Origin: Tahibacter amnicola
Lineage (GTDB): Bacteria > Pseudomonadota > Gammaproteobacteria > Xanthomonadales > Rhodanobacteraceae
Assembly: GCF_025398735.1 (NCBI RefSeq)
Contig: NZ_CP104694.1
Location: 4,055,001 to 4,119,000, forward strand
Length of the DNA stretch: 64,000 bases
Direction of reading: 5' to 3'
Part shown: piece by piece, positions 8,914-18,531 of the stretch
Numbering within the stretch: the stretch's first letter is position 1
How the letters are laid out: each line of letters opens with the position of its first letter
Notes under the pieces: model-generated
What the model was told of the DNA's origin: nothing
Seen by the model: the letters and a program-made list of their open reading frames with translations, nothing else
Databases searched by the model: none
Position numbers and translations under genes: made by a program

Positions 8914-9487
8914 GGGAAGGTTGAACGTGCGGCGGGCTTCGCGCCTTCGGAGCCCGCTTGACGCTGGGTGAACACTGGAAAGCCTGCGCCTGGCAAAGCT
9001 TGCCAAATCTCAAATAGCGGACTCGGCAATTTCGGACGCAAGCGAGGGCAGCATCATCGGTTCCATCGCCAATGGAAGCTATGAAACTGCGACGTTTCAT
9101 GCACGCTTGCCTTCCCACCGGGACAGACAGCCCGTCCTCTGCTGTAAAGCGCGTTCACAGCGATGAGAAACATCCTCTAACGAAATATTCCGGCAAGCCG
9201 TTTGTCGGACGGACAGCACAGATCACGTCTCAACAAAGTGTGCTAAGGCATTGTCTGCCTTCAAGTAGTGGTGCATGCCGCAAAATCCCCGCTCGGCCTG
9301 CCAGGAAAAGTGCCAGACATTTCTCAGTCTTACGGATGTTGACCTTCGTACGAGGGCGTCGGCATGATCGGTCCTATCGTCCAGCTCGGACGCTAGGGGC
9401 GAGCATATTCCACAAGGAACGAACCCCCCGATTTCCCGCCGTCGTTTCGCATCCATAGTAAGCAATCATTGTCCACGAGGTGGATTT
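8914..9487. other. Intergenic region without a convincing gene
   Basis: Apart from the hairpin just after the receptor gene, this stretch holds no recognisable protein, RNA or repeat. A frame from 9072 to 9458 is open, but its product is basic, low in hydrophobic order and resembles nothing known. Confidence 0.5.
8932..8957 (+). terminator. Hairpin after the TonB receptor gene
   Basis: A 7-bp GC-rich stem (GCGGGCT / AGCCCGC) with a 12-base loop begins 18 bases after the receptor stop. There is no T run, so it may act with Rho or only stabilise the transcript end. Confidence 0.45.
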
Positions 9488-10105
9488 ATGCCTATTGCTG
9501 CACTTTTGCGTTGCCTTGGGCTTTTCTCGCTATCTGGCGCCGCCATCGCAGGAAACAATTTCTGCAATTCCAGCCAGGTTACCTTCAACGATAACGGCGT
9601 CGCCGACGTCTATCCCTCGGCCATCAACGTCGTGGGTGCACCTGGCAACATCACGACGCTCACCGTCACCATCAACTCGTTTTCCCACAGTTTCCCCGAC
9701 GACGTCGGCTTCGTGCTGGTGGGCCCCGGTGGACAGGCCCTGCTGCTGCAAAGCGGCGCCGGCGACTCGGCTGGCGTGAGCGAACAGACCTACACCTTCG
9801 ACGACGCGGCGGCCGCCACGCTGCCCGATCTGGCCGCCTGGTCCGGCGGCACCTACAAGCCCACCAATTTCTATCTCGCGAACGACAACTATCCCGCCCC
9901 CGGTCCGCTGACGACCTATTCCAACCCGGGCCCCGGCGGCGCTGGCACGGCAACGCTGGCCAGCGTCTTCGCCGGCACCTCTGCCAACGGCACATGGAAT
10001 CTCTTCGCAGCCGATTTCGCCTCCGGCGACACCGGCGATTTCGCCGGCTGGTGCATCGCCTTCACCGGCGTGCCGGTCTCGCTGCAGAGCTTCAGCGTGG
10101 ATTGA
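9488..10105 (+). CDS. Secreted protein with a P-domain-like beta-sandwich
   Basis: This 205-residue protein has a signal peptide (MPIAALLRCLGLFSLSGAAIAG) and a single domain resembling the proprotein-convertase P domain: ITTLTVTINSFSHSFPDDVG, VLVGPGGQALLL and GTWNLFAADFASGDTGDFAG. Bacterial P-like domains sit on secreted proteases and surface proteins, where they aid folding or binding. No protease domain is present here. The start is fixed by GAGGTGG upstream of the ATG. The next gene encodes a longer protein with a related module, so the pair looks like a local duplication and both are probably exported together. Confidence 0.75.
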   Translation: MPIAALLRCLGLFSLSGAAIAGNNFCNSSQVTFNDNGVADVYPSAINVVGAPGNITTLTVTINSFSHSFPDDVGFVLVGPGGQALLLQSGAGDSAGVSEQTYTFDDAAAATLPDLAAWSGGTYKPTNFYLANDNYPAPGPLTTYSNPGPGGAGTATLASVFAGTSANGTWNLFAADFASGDTGDFAGWCIAFTGVPVSLQSFSVD

Positions 10106-10178
10106 GCGGAACGTTTCGCCGGTAGCGCCAAGGGGCGACACCGGTGCAAGCACACTATTGATCGATCGGGAGATATCG

Positions 10179-12131
10179 ATGCGCCCATCGCTAGTGATTT
10201 CGGCATTTTCCCTGGTACTCGTCTCATCGACCGGTGCGGCCAGGTCGCCGCAGGAAGCGGTCGCGGAGGTGATACCTGTCGTCCAGTCCAAGCGGACTAC
10301 CGCTGCTGAACCGGTGCAGCGTCCGCCGCGTTTCCGGGGCGGGCCGACCTCCTTCACCAACAACACCGCCATCACGATCACCGACTGCCCGAACCCCTGC
10401 CCGGCTTCCGGCCAGGCGGCTTCGCTCTATCCTTCGCCGATCGCGGTATCCGGCCTGACCGGTGTCGTCGAGAACGTCTCCGTGACGATCAACGGCTACT
10501 CGCACGCCTTCCCCGCGGATACGGATTTCCTCCTCGTATCACCATCCGGCCGCAAGTCTGTTCTGATGTCGGACTTCGGCGCCGGTTCGCCGGGCGTCTC
10601 CAACATCAACATCACCATGGACGACTACGGCCCACGCCCGATTCCGTCCACCGTGACCGGCAACACCGGCGTACCCTTCGTCACCGGCACCTATCGTCCG
10701 GCGAACTCCGGTACCACCGACCAGTTCCCGGCGCCCGCGCCTGCGGCGCCGTACACGTATACCTTGTCGGCCTTCAACGGCGAGGATCCGAACGGCACCT
10801 GGAATCTCTACGTCATCGATGACGCCAATCTTGATGGTGGCTCGATCAGCGGCGGCTGGACGATCAGCTTTGACAACCGACCGACGCCGCCCGCTGCGGG
10901 CGACATCCTGATCACCGAGTTCCGCACGCGCGGTGCTGGCACCACACCGCCAGCCTCGGACGGCAGTGCCGACGAATTCATCGAGATCTACAACAACACC
11001 GACCAGAGCATCACCATCATCGACGCCATCCCGGGCGCCGACCCGACCAGCCCCACCGGCGCCGGCTGGCGCTTTGCCGGGGCCCAGGGCGCGACGGAAA
11101 CCACCTTCCTGGTGCTACCGCAGACGCTTTCGACCGCCGGCCCCCTGGCGCTTCCGCCGCGCGGGCACTTCCTGATCTCGACCCAGCCGACCACACCCAG
11201 CCCCGCGGGAAATACCTACAGCCTCGCCACGTATCCGACCGGAACAGGCATCACCGCCAGCGGCTCGGCCAATGTCTCGCTCAACCCCGCCAGTGCGGCC
11301 GTCGGCTTCTTCCCGGACGATGTCGGCCTTGCCGTGTTCTCGACGGCGAATGCCTTGACGGCCAACCGTCTTGACTCCGTCGGCTACAGCTCGGTGACGA
11401 ACGCGGACTACAAGGAAGGTACCGGCCTCGGCCCCGCCGCGGGTATCACGACCGCCGGCCAGCACAGCTGGGTACGCCGGCTCGCGGGCGGCGTGCCGCA
11501 GGATACCGGCAACAACCTCGCCGACTTCGTGCTGGTGGACACGACGGGCGGAACGCTCGACGGTGTCGCGGCGGTACTCGGCGCGCCGGGTCCGGAACGC
11601 GGTCCGACAATGACGGCCTACACGACGACCTCGGCGCCACTGGATCGCTTCACCACCATCCCGGCGGAACTGCTCGATCCCGGTGCCACGTCGATCTCGG
11701 CGCCGAACCTGGTCCGCGACATGACGCCGGTGACTAACGGGGCGCTCGGCACGGTGAAGATCCGTCGCAAGTTCACCAACAACACCGGCCTGCCGATCGT
11801 TGCGTTGCGCTACCGTGTGTACAAGATCCCGACCCGTACCGGCGGCACCGTGCCGGCGGGGCAGGCGGACCTGCGCGTACTCAACTCTCCGACCCAGACC
11901 ATCACCCTGACCGACACCACCACGGTGACGGCGCAGGCCTTGACGCTGCAGACCCCGGCCGCTCAGGCCCTGGGTGGCGGTCTCAATTCCTCGCTCGCCG
12001 AGGGCGTCATCACGACGACTGCACCGCTGGCCAACGGCGCCAGCACCTACGTCGAGTTCAATCTCGGCGTCGAAACCGACGGCGCCTACCGCTTCCACGT
12101 GGTGGCCGAAGGGCTGACCGTTCCGCCGTGA
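10179..12131 (+). CDS. Large secreted protein: P-domain-like and lamin-tail-like modules
   Basis: This protein of about 650 residues has a signal peptide (MRPSLVISAFSLVLVSSTGAA). A P-domain-like module spans about residues 50-235 (VENVSVTINGYSHAFPADTD, DPNGTWNLYVIDD, SISGGWTISFD). A lamin-tail-type module follows (AAGDILITEFRTRG, SADEFIEIYNNTD, LPPRGHFLI), then beta-rich repeats with no known function. No C-terminal anchor or sorting tag was recognised. The ATG at 10179 is preferred over 10158 because GGGAG precedes it and the signal starts there. It is paralogous to the preceding gene in its P-like module and ends in front of a strong terminator. Confidence 0.8.
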   Translation: MRPSLVISAFSLVLVSSTGAARSPQEAVAEVIPVVQSKRTTAAEPVQRPPRFRGGPTSFTNNTAITITDCPNPCPASGQAASLYPSPIAVSGLTGVVENVSVTINGYSHAFPADTDFLLVSPSGRKSVLMSDFGAGSPGVSNINITMDDYGPRPIPSTVTGNTGVPFVTGTYRPANSGTTDQFPAPAPAAPYTYTLSAFNGEDPNGTWNLYVIDDANLDGGSISGGWTISFDNRPTPPAAGDILITEFRTRGAGTTPPASDGSADEFIEIYNNTDQSITIIDAIPGADPTSPTGAGWRFAGAQGATETTFLVLPQTLSTAGPLALPPRGHFLISTQPTTPSPAGNTYSLATYPTGTGITASGSANVSLNPASAAVGFFPDDVGLAVFSTANALTANRLDSVGYSSVTNADYKEGTGLGPAAGITTAGQHSWVRRLAGGVPQDTGNNLADFVLVDTTGGTLDGVAAVLGAPGPERGPTMTAYTTTSAPLDRFTTIPAELLDPGATSISAPNLVRDMTPVTNGALGTVKIRRKFTNNTGLPIVALRYRVYKIPTRTGGTVPAGQADLRVLNSPTQTITLTDTTTVTAQALTLQTPAAQALGGGLNSSLAEGVITTTAPLANGASTYVEFNLGVETDGAYRFHVVAEGLTVPP

Positions 12132-12163
12132 TCGCAGCCTGCGATCCCGTCACGTAGCCGTCA

Positions 12164-12193
12164 CAAGGGCCCCGACCGGGGCCCTTGTCTTTT
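12164..12193 (+). terminator. Strong Rho-independent terminator
   Basis: A 10-bp perfect stem (CAAGGGCCCC / GGGGCCCTTG) with a GACC tetraloop is followed by TCTTTT. It ends transcription of the two secreted-protein genes and insulates ybaL. Confidence 0.92.
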
Positions 12194-12334
12194 CCACGCC
12201 GCCCAGGCGCGCGCGAGGTCCATAGGAGTCGCCCGATGCAACACGCATCGGTTATCTTCGGGCTGATGCCCATGCAGCACCCAGGCATTCGACGATGACC
12301 GCGGTGATCGCGGACACCCCACGGAGGAAGATGG

Positions 12335-14026
12335 ATGGACCACGGCGTACCGCTGATCGCAACACTGGCCACTGCTTTGGGTGCTGCGCTGCTGCTCGGG
12401 CTTCTCGCCGTAAGGGTTCGTCTACCGGCCATCGTCGGTTACCTGGTCGCCGGCATCCTGATTGGTCCGTATACGCCGGGCATGGTGGCCGACGCCGCAA
12501 TTGCCGCCGAGCTCGCCGAAATCGGGGTGATGCTGCTGATGTTCGGCGTGGGCCTGCATTTTTCGCTCGGTGACCTGATCTCGGTCCGCAAGATTGCCCT
12601 GCCCGGCGCCATTCTTCAGATCGCAGCCGCCACCGCACTCGGCGCCGTCGTGGCGCATGGCTGGGGTTGGTCGTGGACCGCTTCCATCGTGTTCGGCCTC
12701 GCCCTGTCCGTCGCCAGCACCGTCGTGCTGCTGCGCGCCCTGGAATCCCACGGCACGCTCGACTCGATGAACGGCCGCATCGCCGTCGGTTGGCTGGTCG
12801 TCGAAGACCTCGCCATGGTGCTGGTGCTCGTGCTGCTGCCGCCCCTCGCCGGTTCCGTCGCGCCCGAGAACGAAGCCGCCGCGCGCAATGTCTGGACGGC
12901 CCTCGGCGTCACCCTGCTCTATGTCAGCGCCTTCATCACACTGATGCTGGTGGTCGGTCGGAAAGTCTTCCCGCGCCTGCTCTGGCAAGTGTCGCGCACA
13001 GGTTCACGCGAGCTGTTCACGCTGTGCGTCATCGCGGTGGCGGTCGGTATCGCGTTCGCCGCGGCCAAGCTGTTCGGCGTGTCGTTCGCCCTCGGCGCGT
13101 TCTTCGCCGGCACGGTGTTGCGCGAATCCAAGCTCAGTCACCGCGCTGCCGAAGAAACCCTGCCACTGCGCGATGCCTTTGCCGTCATCTTTTTTGTATC
13201 GGTCGGCATGCTCTTCGATCCGCATATCCTGGTGCAGGAGCCGCTGAAAGTCGTCACGGTCGCCGGCATCATCATGCTGGGGAAGTCCGTCGCTGCCGCA
13301 TTGCTGGTGATCCTGCTGCGCTATCCCTTGAATACCGCGCTCACCGTATCGGCCAGCCTGGCGCAGATCGGCGAATTCTCCTTCATCCTGGCGGGACTGG
13401 GCGTCAGTCTCAAAGTGCTGCCGGTCGAGGGCCAAAACCTGATTCTCGCCGGGGCACTGATCTCCATCGCGCTCAATCCCGTCCTTTTCGCCGCGGTCGA
13501 GCCCTTCCAGCGCTGGATCCGTGAAAAGTCCGACGTTGCCCGGCGCCTGGAACAGCCAGCCGACCCGATGGCCGAGCTGCCGATGACGACCGACGCGAAA
13601 TACCTCGGTGGCCACGTGGTCCTGATCGGCTATGGCCGCGTCGGCCGACGCATCGCCGATCGTCTGCTCGAAAACACCATTCCGTTCGTGGTCGCCGAAC
13701 AGAACCGCGAACACGTCGAGCAACTGCGCGAGCGCGGGCTCGCGGCCGTCTCGGGCGACGCCGTCGAGCCGCTGGTGCTGGTCCAGGCGCATATCGCCCG
13801 CGCGCGCATGCTGGTAGTGGCCATCCCCGAGACCTTCGACGTGCGCCAGATCGTGGCCAACGCCAAACAGCTCAATCCGGATATCGTCACCCTGGTGCGC
13901 ACACACAACGAGGAAGAAGCCGAACTGCTCACCCGGGAACAGGTCGGCGACATCTACCTTGCGGAAGCGGAACTGGCCAAGGCCATGGGCCACCAGGTCC
14001 TGGCGCACTATGGCGTGAGCCAGTAG
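12335..14026 (+). CDS. ybaL: YbaL-type CPA2 cation/proton antiporter with RCK domain
   Basis: This 563-residue inner-membrane protein has about twelve hydrophobic helices (LPAIVGYLVAGILIGP, ELAEIGVMLLMFGVGLHFSL, VSFALGAFFAGTVLRESKLS, PLRDAFAVIFFVSVGMLFDP) and a C-terminal TrkA-N/RCK nucleotide-binding domain from about residue 425 (GYGRVGRRIADRLL). Length and motifs match the YbaL/KefB group of K+ or Na+/H+ antiporters, and YbaL more closely than KefB. The start is supported by GGAGGA six bases before the ATG. Activity is probably gated by NAD(H) or another nucleotide through the RCK domain, as known for the family. Confidence 0.93.
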   Translation: MDHGVPLIATLATALGAALLLGLLAVRVRLPAIVGYLVAGILIGPYTPGMVADAAIAAELAEIGVMLLMFGVGLHFSLGDLISVRKIALPGAILQIAAATALGAVVAHGWGWSWTASIVFGLALSVASTVVLLRALESHGTLDSMNGRIAVGWLVVEDLAMVLVLVLLPPLAGSVAPENEAAARNVWTALGVTLLYVSAFITLMLVVGRKVFPRLLWQVSRTGSRELFTLCVIAVAVGIAFAAAKLFGVSFALGAFFAGTVLRESKLSHRAAEETLPLRDAFAVIFFVSVGMLFDPHILVQEPLKVVTVAGIIMLGKSVAAALLVILLRYPLNTALTVSASLAQIGEFSFILAGLGVSLKVLPVEGQNLILAGALISIALNPVLFAAVEPFQRWIREKSDVARRLEQPADPMAELPMTTDAKYLGGHVVLIGYGRVGRRIADRLLENTIPFVVAEQNREHVEQLRERGLAAVSGDAVEPLVLVQAHIARARMLVVAIPETFDVRQIVANAKQLNPDIVTLVRTHNEEEAELLTREQVGDIYLAEAELAKAMGHQVLAHYGVSQ

Positions 14027-14041
14027 CGGGGCGGCGGTGGG

Positions 14042-14995
14042 CTATTTACATTCGCCGGCGGCGGTAAGGCGGCTGGCGCGCTCCGGGTACAGCTGCGCGA
14101 AACGTTGCATCCAGCTGTCCCACGCCGCCTGTGCCTGCTGCTTCTGATCATCCGACAGCGTGTATTTCTTCCACTGCTCCCGGTCCACCACGCCGGCATT
14201 GATATCGCGCTTCACCCCGTTATAGAGCACGCCGTGGAACTGGCGGCCGGCGGCCGCACTGGCATCGCTCATGTCCAGGATGTTCTTCCAGCCGTCATCG
14301 ACCAGCACCACGTCGGTGTACGGGCGCTGCGCTGACTTGAGCAGCGCCTCCAGGGCCTTGCCCTTGTCTGCGCCACGCGTCATCAGGATGCCGTTTGAAT
14401 AGGTCATGGGCGTCTTGTTGAAGTACACCGTCAGCGCCGGTTCGGTGGTGATCGGCGCTGGAAACGGCACTTCGGAAAGCTTGAGTTCGCGCTCCGTGCC
14501 GCCGCGGTAGTCGGGGCTGCGCGACGTCAGGATGAGCTTATCCAGCGTCACGGACGCGACCGCCTTCGCCGCGTGCACCGTGGGCTCACCCACCTCCCCC
14601 TCGAAATTCATGCCCAGAAAGGCAAAGCGACAGGCCTGCTTGTGCGGGTCGCCATCGGGCAGGTCGCGCTGCCAGTTGTACCAGGCATCGCTGCCGAAGA
14701 ACTCGCGCGACCCGGACTTCCCCGCCAGGTACGCCGTCGATAGCAGCGTGTCGTCAATATCAAAGACCACCAGCGTCGTTGCCGGCGGCAGCGGGCGGAT
14801 GACATCCGCCACGTCCGTCAGGTTACGGGTCTCGATATACCGGCTGGACGGGCCCAGCGAGATCACGCCTTCAGCCGCCGGCGCGTCGTTGGCCGGAATA
14901 GCCATCGCGCGTAGCACCACCTCGTCCGCGGAGCGCTCCGGGGCGTGTTGACAGGCAGCGAGAACAAGAGGCAGCAGCAGGGCGATCCGACGCAT
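14042..14995 (-). CDS. HAD-superfamily lipoprotein (DUF2608-type)
   Basis: This 317-residue protein starts MRRIALLLPLVLAACQHA, a lipoprotein signal with the lipid-modified Cys at position 15. The HAD phosphatase motif FDIDDTLL (Asp79 and Asp81) follows, with LILTSRS later as motif II and VVLVDDGWKN as motif IV. It is probably a membrane-anchored periplasmic phosphatase of unknown substrate. AGAGGA precedes the ATG at 14995. The frame is open further upstream to 15145, but that would bury the lipoprotein signal. It is divergent from the next gene and convergent with ybaL. Confidence 0.82.
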   Translation of the reverse strand: MRRIALLLPLVLAACQHAPERSADEVVLRAMAIPANDAPAAEGVISLGPSSRYIETRNLTDVADVIRPLPPATTLVVFDIDDTLLSTAYLAGKSGSREFFGSDAWYNWQRDLPDGDPHKQACRFAFLGMNFEGEVGEPTVHAAKAVASVTLDKLILTSRSPDYRGGTERELKLSEVPFPAPITTEPALTVYFNKTPMTYSNGILMTRGADKGKALEALLKSAQRPYTDVVLVDDGWKNILDMSDASAAAGRQFHGVLYNGVKRDINAGVVDREQWKKYTLSDDQKQQAQAAWDSWMQRFAQLYPERASRLTAAGECK

Positions 14996-15137
14996 GGTAG
15001 TTCCTCTGGATTGGCCGGCATCGCACAGGGGCGACACCCGCGTGGCAAGGTCCGACAATCGCCGCAGTATCCCACGACTGACCATCTTCACTGCCGTTTT
15101 TCGGTAAAGACCTCCAAACGCCCCTGAGCCTTCATCC

Positions 15138-15596
15138 ATGTGCAACCTGGTCTACCTCAGTACCACCTCCCTCGAAGATCTCGCCCTGTGCAACACCGAC
15201 AAGATGGTATTCACCCACGAGCTTCCCGGCCGGCCCGCCGAAGCCCAGCTACGGCATCCGTATCGGTGGTACGTCGGTTCCTCGGCAGGTTGCAGCTGCG
15301 AATTCCGCCATGTGATGGCCGAGAACGTCGAGGGTCTGGGCGGCTTCGGTACGCCGGAGCCCTGGTACGAGGAAGCCCCCGCCGTCCTGGAAGCCACGCA
15401 GCAGGTGATCCGCGTGATCCGGCGCCTGGTGGAAGCCGGTGAGTCCGTGGACTGCATCGACCTCTGGGACGACCAGCACAGCAACGGCATCACCCACGAT
15501 CTGCCAGTTGACCTCGACGTCGTCGATGATCCTGCATTCCGGTTCTTCGAGGGGTATCGGTTCGAGTTTTGCCGGGGGCCGGGGGAGATGGCGTAG
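15138..15596 (+). CDS. Conserved-looking hypothetical protein
   Basis: This 152-residue soluble protein begins MCNLVYLSTTSLEDLALCNT. It has paired aromatics (RHPYRWYVGSSAGCSCEFRH), an acidic helical region (VLEATQQVIRVIRRLVEAGE) and a C-terminal part with YRFEFCRG. Six cysteines occur, two of them as CSC, which could bind metal. I do not recognise the family. Codon use and absence of low complexity suggest a real gene. The start codon has only a weak ribosome site. Confidence 0.6.
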   Translation: MCNLVYLSTTSLEDLALCNTDKMVFTHELPGRPAEAQLRHPYRWYVGSSAGCSCEFRHVMAENVEGLGGFGTPEPWYEEAPAVLEATQQVIRVIRRLVEAGESVDCIDLWDDQHSNGITHDLPVDLDVVDDPAFRFFEGYRFEFCRGPGEMA

Positions 15597-15942
15597 TCCG
15601 CATGGCGATAGCGCCTCCTTTTCCCATTTATATCCGGCCTTGGAGTGAGCACTGTCGATTGCCGATTCACCGATCAACGTTGCTTGGCAATCGTGGAGAC
15701 GTACTACGGGTGAAGTGAGGAATTGTTCGGTCAGGCGCCGCATTTTTCGTCGCGTCCCGTCACTCGCGCCGCCAAATCCGCCGGCCGCGACAGCAGGCCA
15801 TGTCATGGCTGGACTGCGCCACACAGAAACTCCCTCACTGGGAGATCACGGCCCTTGACGGCACTACTGCTATTACCGTCGCTGTCCCTGGCGCAGCTGT
15901 CCCTGGCTCCGAAACGGCGACGGCTTGTCACGGGGCACTGTC
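15597..15942. other. Intergenic region, nothing recognised
   Basis: No gene, repeat or clear terminator is seen in these 346 bases between the two unrecognised genes. It presumably contains the promoter of the downstream membrane-protein gene. Confidence 0.4.
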
Positions 15943-17376
15943 ATGACCACGCACGAAACACCTTCCGTTCCGGCCGGTACCGCCGGCCAGGAACCACCCG
16001 AGCCTGAATCGACCACGGCGCAGTCGGCAGAAGTCGCCCGCCAGAAGAATCTCGACTATCGCCAGCGCGCCATTATTGGCGGCCTGCTGGGATTGCTGGT
16101 TCTCTTTTTCGTCGCCTACGCCGCAAACCAGCCGGCGCTGGTGCCGTTCTGCTGGCCGATGCTCGTTGTCGGCCTGGCGCTGCTGGCCGGTGCGGCCGGT
16201 TCGGTCGCCAGCGCCTCGCAACCGGGCTGGACGGCAACCGGCGCTGCCGCCATCGCCGTCATCTTCGCTTTCGTCTTCAAATCGCCCGCCACCAACTACG
16301 TACTGGGTGATATCAAAGACACCTCCCAGTTCCGCGACCTGCGCATCCACACCAACAACGCCTTGCTGGTGGGACGTCGTTCAGTGGCAGACCCTTTCCG
16401 CTTCGTGGCCTTCGAAGAGGATCTGCGCAGCCAGACGTTCTACATCGTCGTGGCGCCGCACGATGGGCAGGAGTTCTATATCGGCTGCCTGCCGACGGAA
16501 CTGCTCAAGCGGTCCAGCAACGGTTCCACATTGGAATTCTCCCTGGTCCAGACCGACGACCGATGGCTGCTGAGGGATGGCCGGGCCGACAGCAAGGCCA
16601 TCGGTGAATTCGGGCGCCAGAGCTGCGCGGGGCCCGTCGCCAGTACTGAGCCGCGCTTGCCGGTGGCGCTCTGGAATGCCGTGATCGGCAATGCCTATGC
16701 GCAGGCCTCGGCGCAGCTGGAACCGCGCAGCGCGGTGCGTAACCTCAGCTCCGCCAGCGCAGAGCTGCGTGACATCTCGCGAGCAACAATCGCCACGCGT
16801 ACCGACGCGCGGTCGATCACTGAGCTGGTGCGCGACTGGGATGTGGACAACTCCACCGTGGAAACCGACTACGGCCTGATCTTCGGCTGGGTCAACGCCA
16901 TCCAGCGCGACCGGAAGCTGGCAGGCGTACTGGCGAACACGCTTTCCACCGAGCAGCGCAACCGCATCGTGCTGCTGATGGGTCACAAGGATCTCACCGT
17001 GCGCTACAGCGCCACCGAGCTGACGCTTTGGCTGCTGCAGAGCACCGGTGCGCCCGATGCGAACCCCGAGGCCGCCGACGGCGTGATCCGTGACGTGCTG
17101 CGGGTGTACTCGGATGCATCCTTCCGCAGCGAAGTCGCGGCGAACGGCGCGTACGACTATCGGAAGCTTGTCGCCAATGTCACCACGGCCATTTCCGGCG
17201 CCGCGTGTGCAGTACCCGCGGACCGCCGTGACGAAGTCGCCGGCCTGCTGACAGACTCCGCGCGCTCGATGCAATCCCTGGAAGGCATGGCTGCGATGGC
17301 CGATCGCGTGCTCAGTACCGCGGCGCTGGTGAAAAACTGCCGGGACACCGGACGTACCGCGCGGCACGGCAGCTGA
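15943..17376 (+). CDS. Membrane-anchored hypothetical protein
   Basis: This 477-residue protein starts MTTHETPSVPAG. A polar N-terminus is followed by three hydrophobic helices within residues 40-120 (AIIGGLLGLLVLFFVAYAA, FCWPMLVVGLALLAGAAGS, TGAAAIAVIFAFVF). A long soluble region rich in helices follows, with possible HEAT-like segments (NRIVLLMGHKDLTVRYSATE). No family is recognised. An upstream ATG at 15925 is in frame, but its residues add nothing. Confidence 0.65.
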   Translation: MTTHETPSVPAGTAGQEPPEPESTTAQSAEVARQKNLDYRQRAIIGGLLGLLVLFFVAYAANQPALVPFCWPMLVVGLALLAGAAGSVASASQPGWTATGAAAIAVIFAFVFKSPATNYVLGDIKDTSQFRDLRIHTNNALLVGRRSVADPFRFVAFEEDLRSQTFYIVVAPHDGQEFYIGCLPTELLKRSSNGSTLEFSLVQTDDRWLLRDGRADSKAIGEFGRQSCAGPVASTEPRLPVALWNAVIGNAYAQASAQLEPRSAVRNLSSASAELRDISRATIATRTDARSITELVRDWDVDNSTVETDYGLIFGWVNAIQRDRKLAGVLANTLSTEQRNRIVLLMGHKDLTVRYSATELTLWLLQSTGAPDANPEAADGVIRDVLRVYSDASFRSEVAANGAYDYRKLVANVTTAISGAACAVPADRRDEVAGLLTDSARSMQSLEGMAAMADRVLSTAALVKNCRDTGRTARHGS

Positions 17377-17395
17377 CGCCATCCGCCGAGCTCGC

Positions 17396-17611
17396 TTGTG
17401 GCGTGCCGGCAGAGAACCGTACCGGGTTACCGAAGGTACACGCTATCTGTTCGAAGACGCCTCGTTCGATGCGATCCGGACGATCACCGTCTACGCGCAT
17501 ATCCCGCATTGGCAGGAGGCGATGCTGGAGATCAAGCGGCTGCTCAAACCCGGCGGCGTCGTGTACTTCGCGCCGGCCTGGCAGTGCCGGACCTGGGTAG
17601 CTATGCAGTAA
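17396..17611 (+). pseudogene. Remnant of a class I SAM methyltransferase
   Basis: About 70 codons read LFEDASFDAIRTITVYAHIP, then HWQEAMLEIKRLLKPGG and VVYF. This is the motif II-III region of class I SAM-dependent methyltransferases, which normally runs from (P)FEDxSFDxV to LKPGGxxxF. The glycine-rich SAM-binding motif I is missing upstream, and the frame stops soon after LKPGG, so only the middle survives. It lies 20 bases behind the preceding gene with no ribosome site. It looks like debris of a deleted gene. Confidence 0.55.
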
Positions 17612-17666
17612 GGCCCTATTCCGACTGATACGGATCACGCTTCCTGAACCGTGCGCGGCAGTTGAC

Positions 17667-18221
17667 TCACTTGGCGCCACCGTCAAACGACTGCAGATAC
17701 CCAAAATCGCTTCCACCCGGAATCCAGCCCACAGGGATCACTCCGTTTGCGCGCCGGAAGAACTGCTCGTCCGTGGGATCTCTTTTCGCCACTTCGTGGG
17801 CGACGCGCTTGAAGACGTACCTTGTGCCGGTATCCCCGCCCCTGTACCAAAAATGGAGATTTGGCCAACTCGACTCGATCCAGAGATTTTCCGCGCTCGG
17901 TGAAATCTTGTTGAGCTCCGCAACTAGCGCTCCAGGAGAAGTCACATACTTGTAGGTCCACACGTCCTTCGAGGTCGGCGACGGTGAGGGAAGAATGTAA
18001 GCCATGGCCGCGATGAACGCGGGAACGCAAGCCACGACACCTAAGACACCGAGAAAGACTCGGCCCTTGCCGTCCGCCTGCAGGAGAAGGCTCGAAAACG
18101 AGATCCTGCCAGTCGCTGCGAGTACCAGCATGCTTGCCCCTACGACAAGCAGAAATACCGCGACCGCCTGACTCCCGCTGAGCTGCGCGGAAATCGTTTC
18201 AAAAAAGGTAAGGTTTCCCAT
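17667..18221 (-). CDS. Small membrane protein of unknown function
   Basis: This protein of 184 residues begins MGNLTFFETISAQ. Two hydrophobic helices (AVAVFLLVVGASMLVLAA and GVLGVVACVPAFIAAMAYIL) precede a soluble C-terminal domain with aromatic clusters (WIESSWPNLHFWYRG, VIPVGWIPGGSDFGYLQS). No family is recognised. The ATG at 18221 is chosen for the GAAGGTGG ahead of it; in-frame ATGs at 18248 and 18260 are also possible. Confidence 0.6.
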   Translation of the reverse strand: MGNLTFFETISAQLSGSQAVAVFLLVVGASMLVLAATGRISFSSLLLQADGKGRVFLGVLGVVACVPAFIAAMAYILPSPSPTSKDVWTYKYVTSPGALVAELNKISPSAENLWIESSWPNLHFWYRGGDTGTRYVFKRVAHEVAKRDPTDEQFFRRANGVIPVGWIPGGSDFGYLQSFDGGAK

Positions 18222-18498
18222 TACGCCACCTTCAATAAGTAAAGACATTGATTGCAGCAACTATCGCCATCAACGTACTCAGTGGGCTAGTGCCGTTAGT
18301 GAGTTGCTCCTCTCGCCCCGGCCGTTACCAGCCCCGCACTTCCTATGGCAGTCAAACGCACTCAAGCAACGCCATACCGTCCCGCCTGGTTTTCAAGCCG
18401 CACAACAGATTGACTCAAGCTTCGCCCCTCCCCACAATCCCCTCGCTGCCGCCAAATCGGCAGCCCAGGATTGGCCTCCTGGTGTAGTTGAGGCGCTG

Positions 18499-18531
18499 AA
18501 AGCGCCCATCCGACGATGACGGCGCTTTTTT
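18499..18531 (+). terminator. Terminator without an obvious upstream gene
   Basis: A stem AAAGCGCC / GGCGCTTT with a 14-base loop ends in six T on the plus strand. No plus-strand gene is seen in the 270 bases upstream, so it may end a small RNA or a decayed gene. Confidence 0.65.

Noticed and set aside
9072-9458. Small open frame between the receptor and the P-domain gene
   Set aside because: No ribosome site, no family and an odd composition; left as intergenic.
18304-18519. Open frame before the orphan terminator
   Set aside because: It has no ribosome site and no recognisable product, and runs into the hairpin stem.
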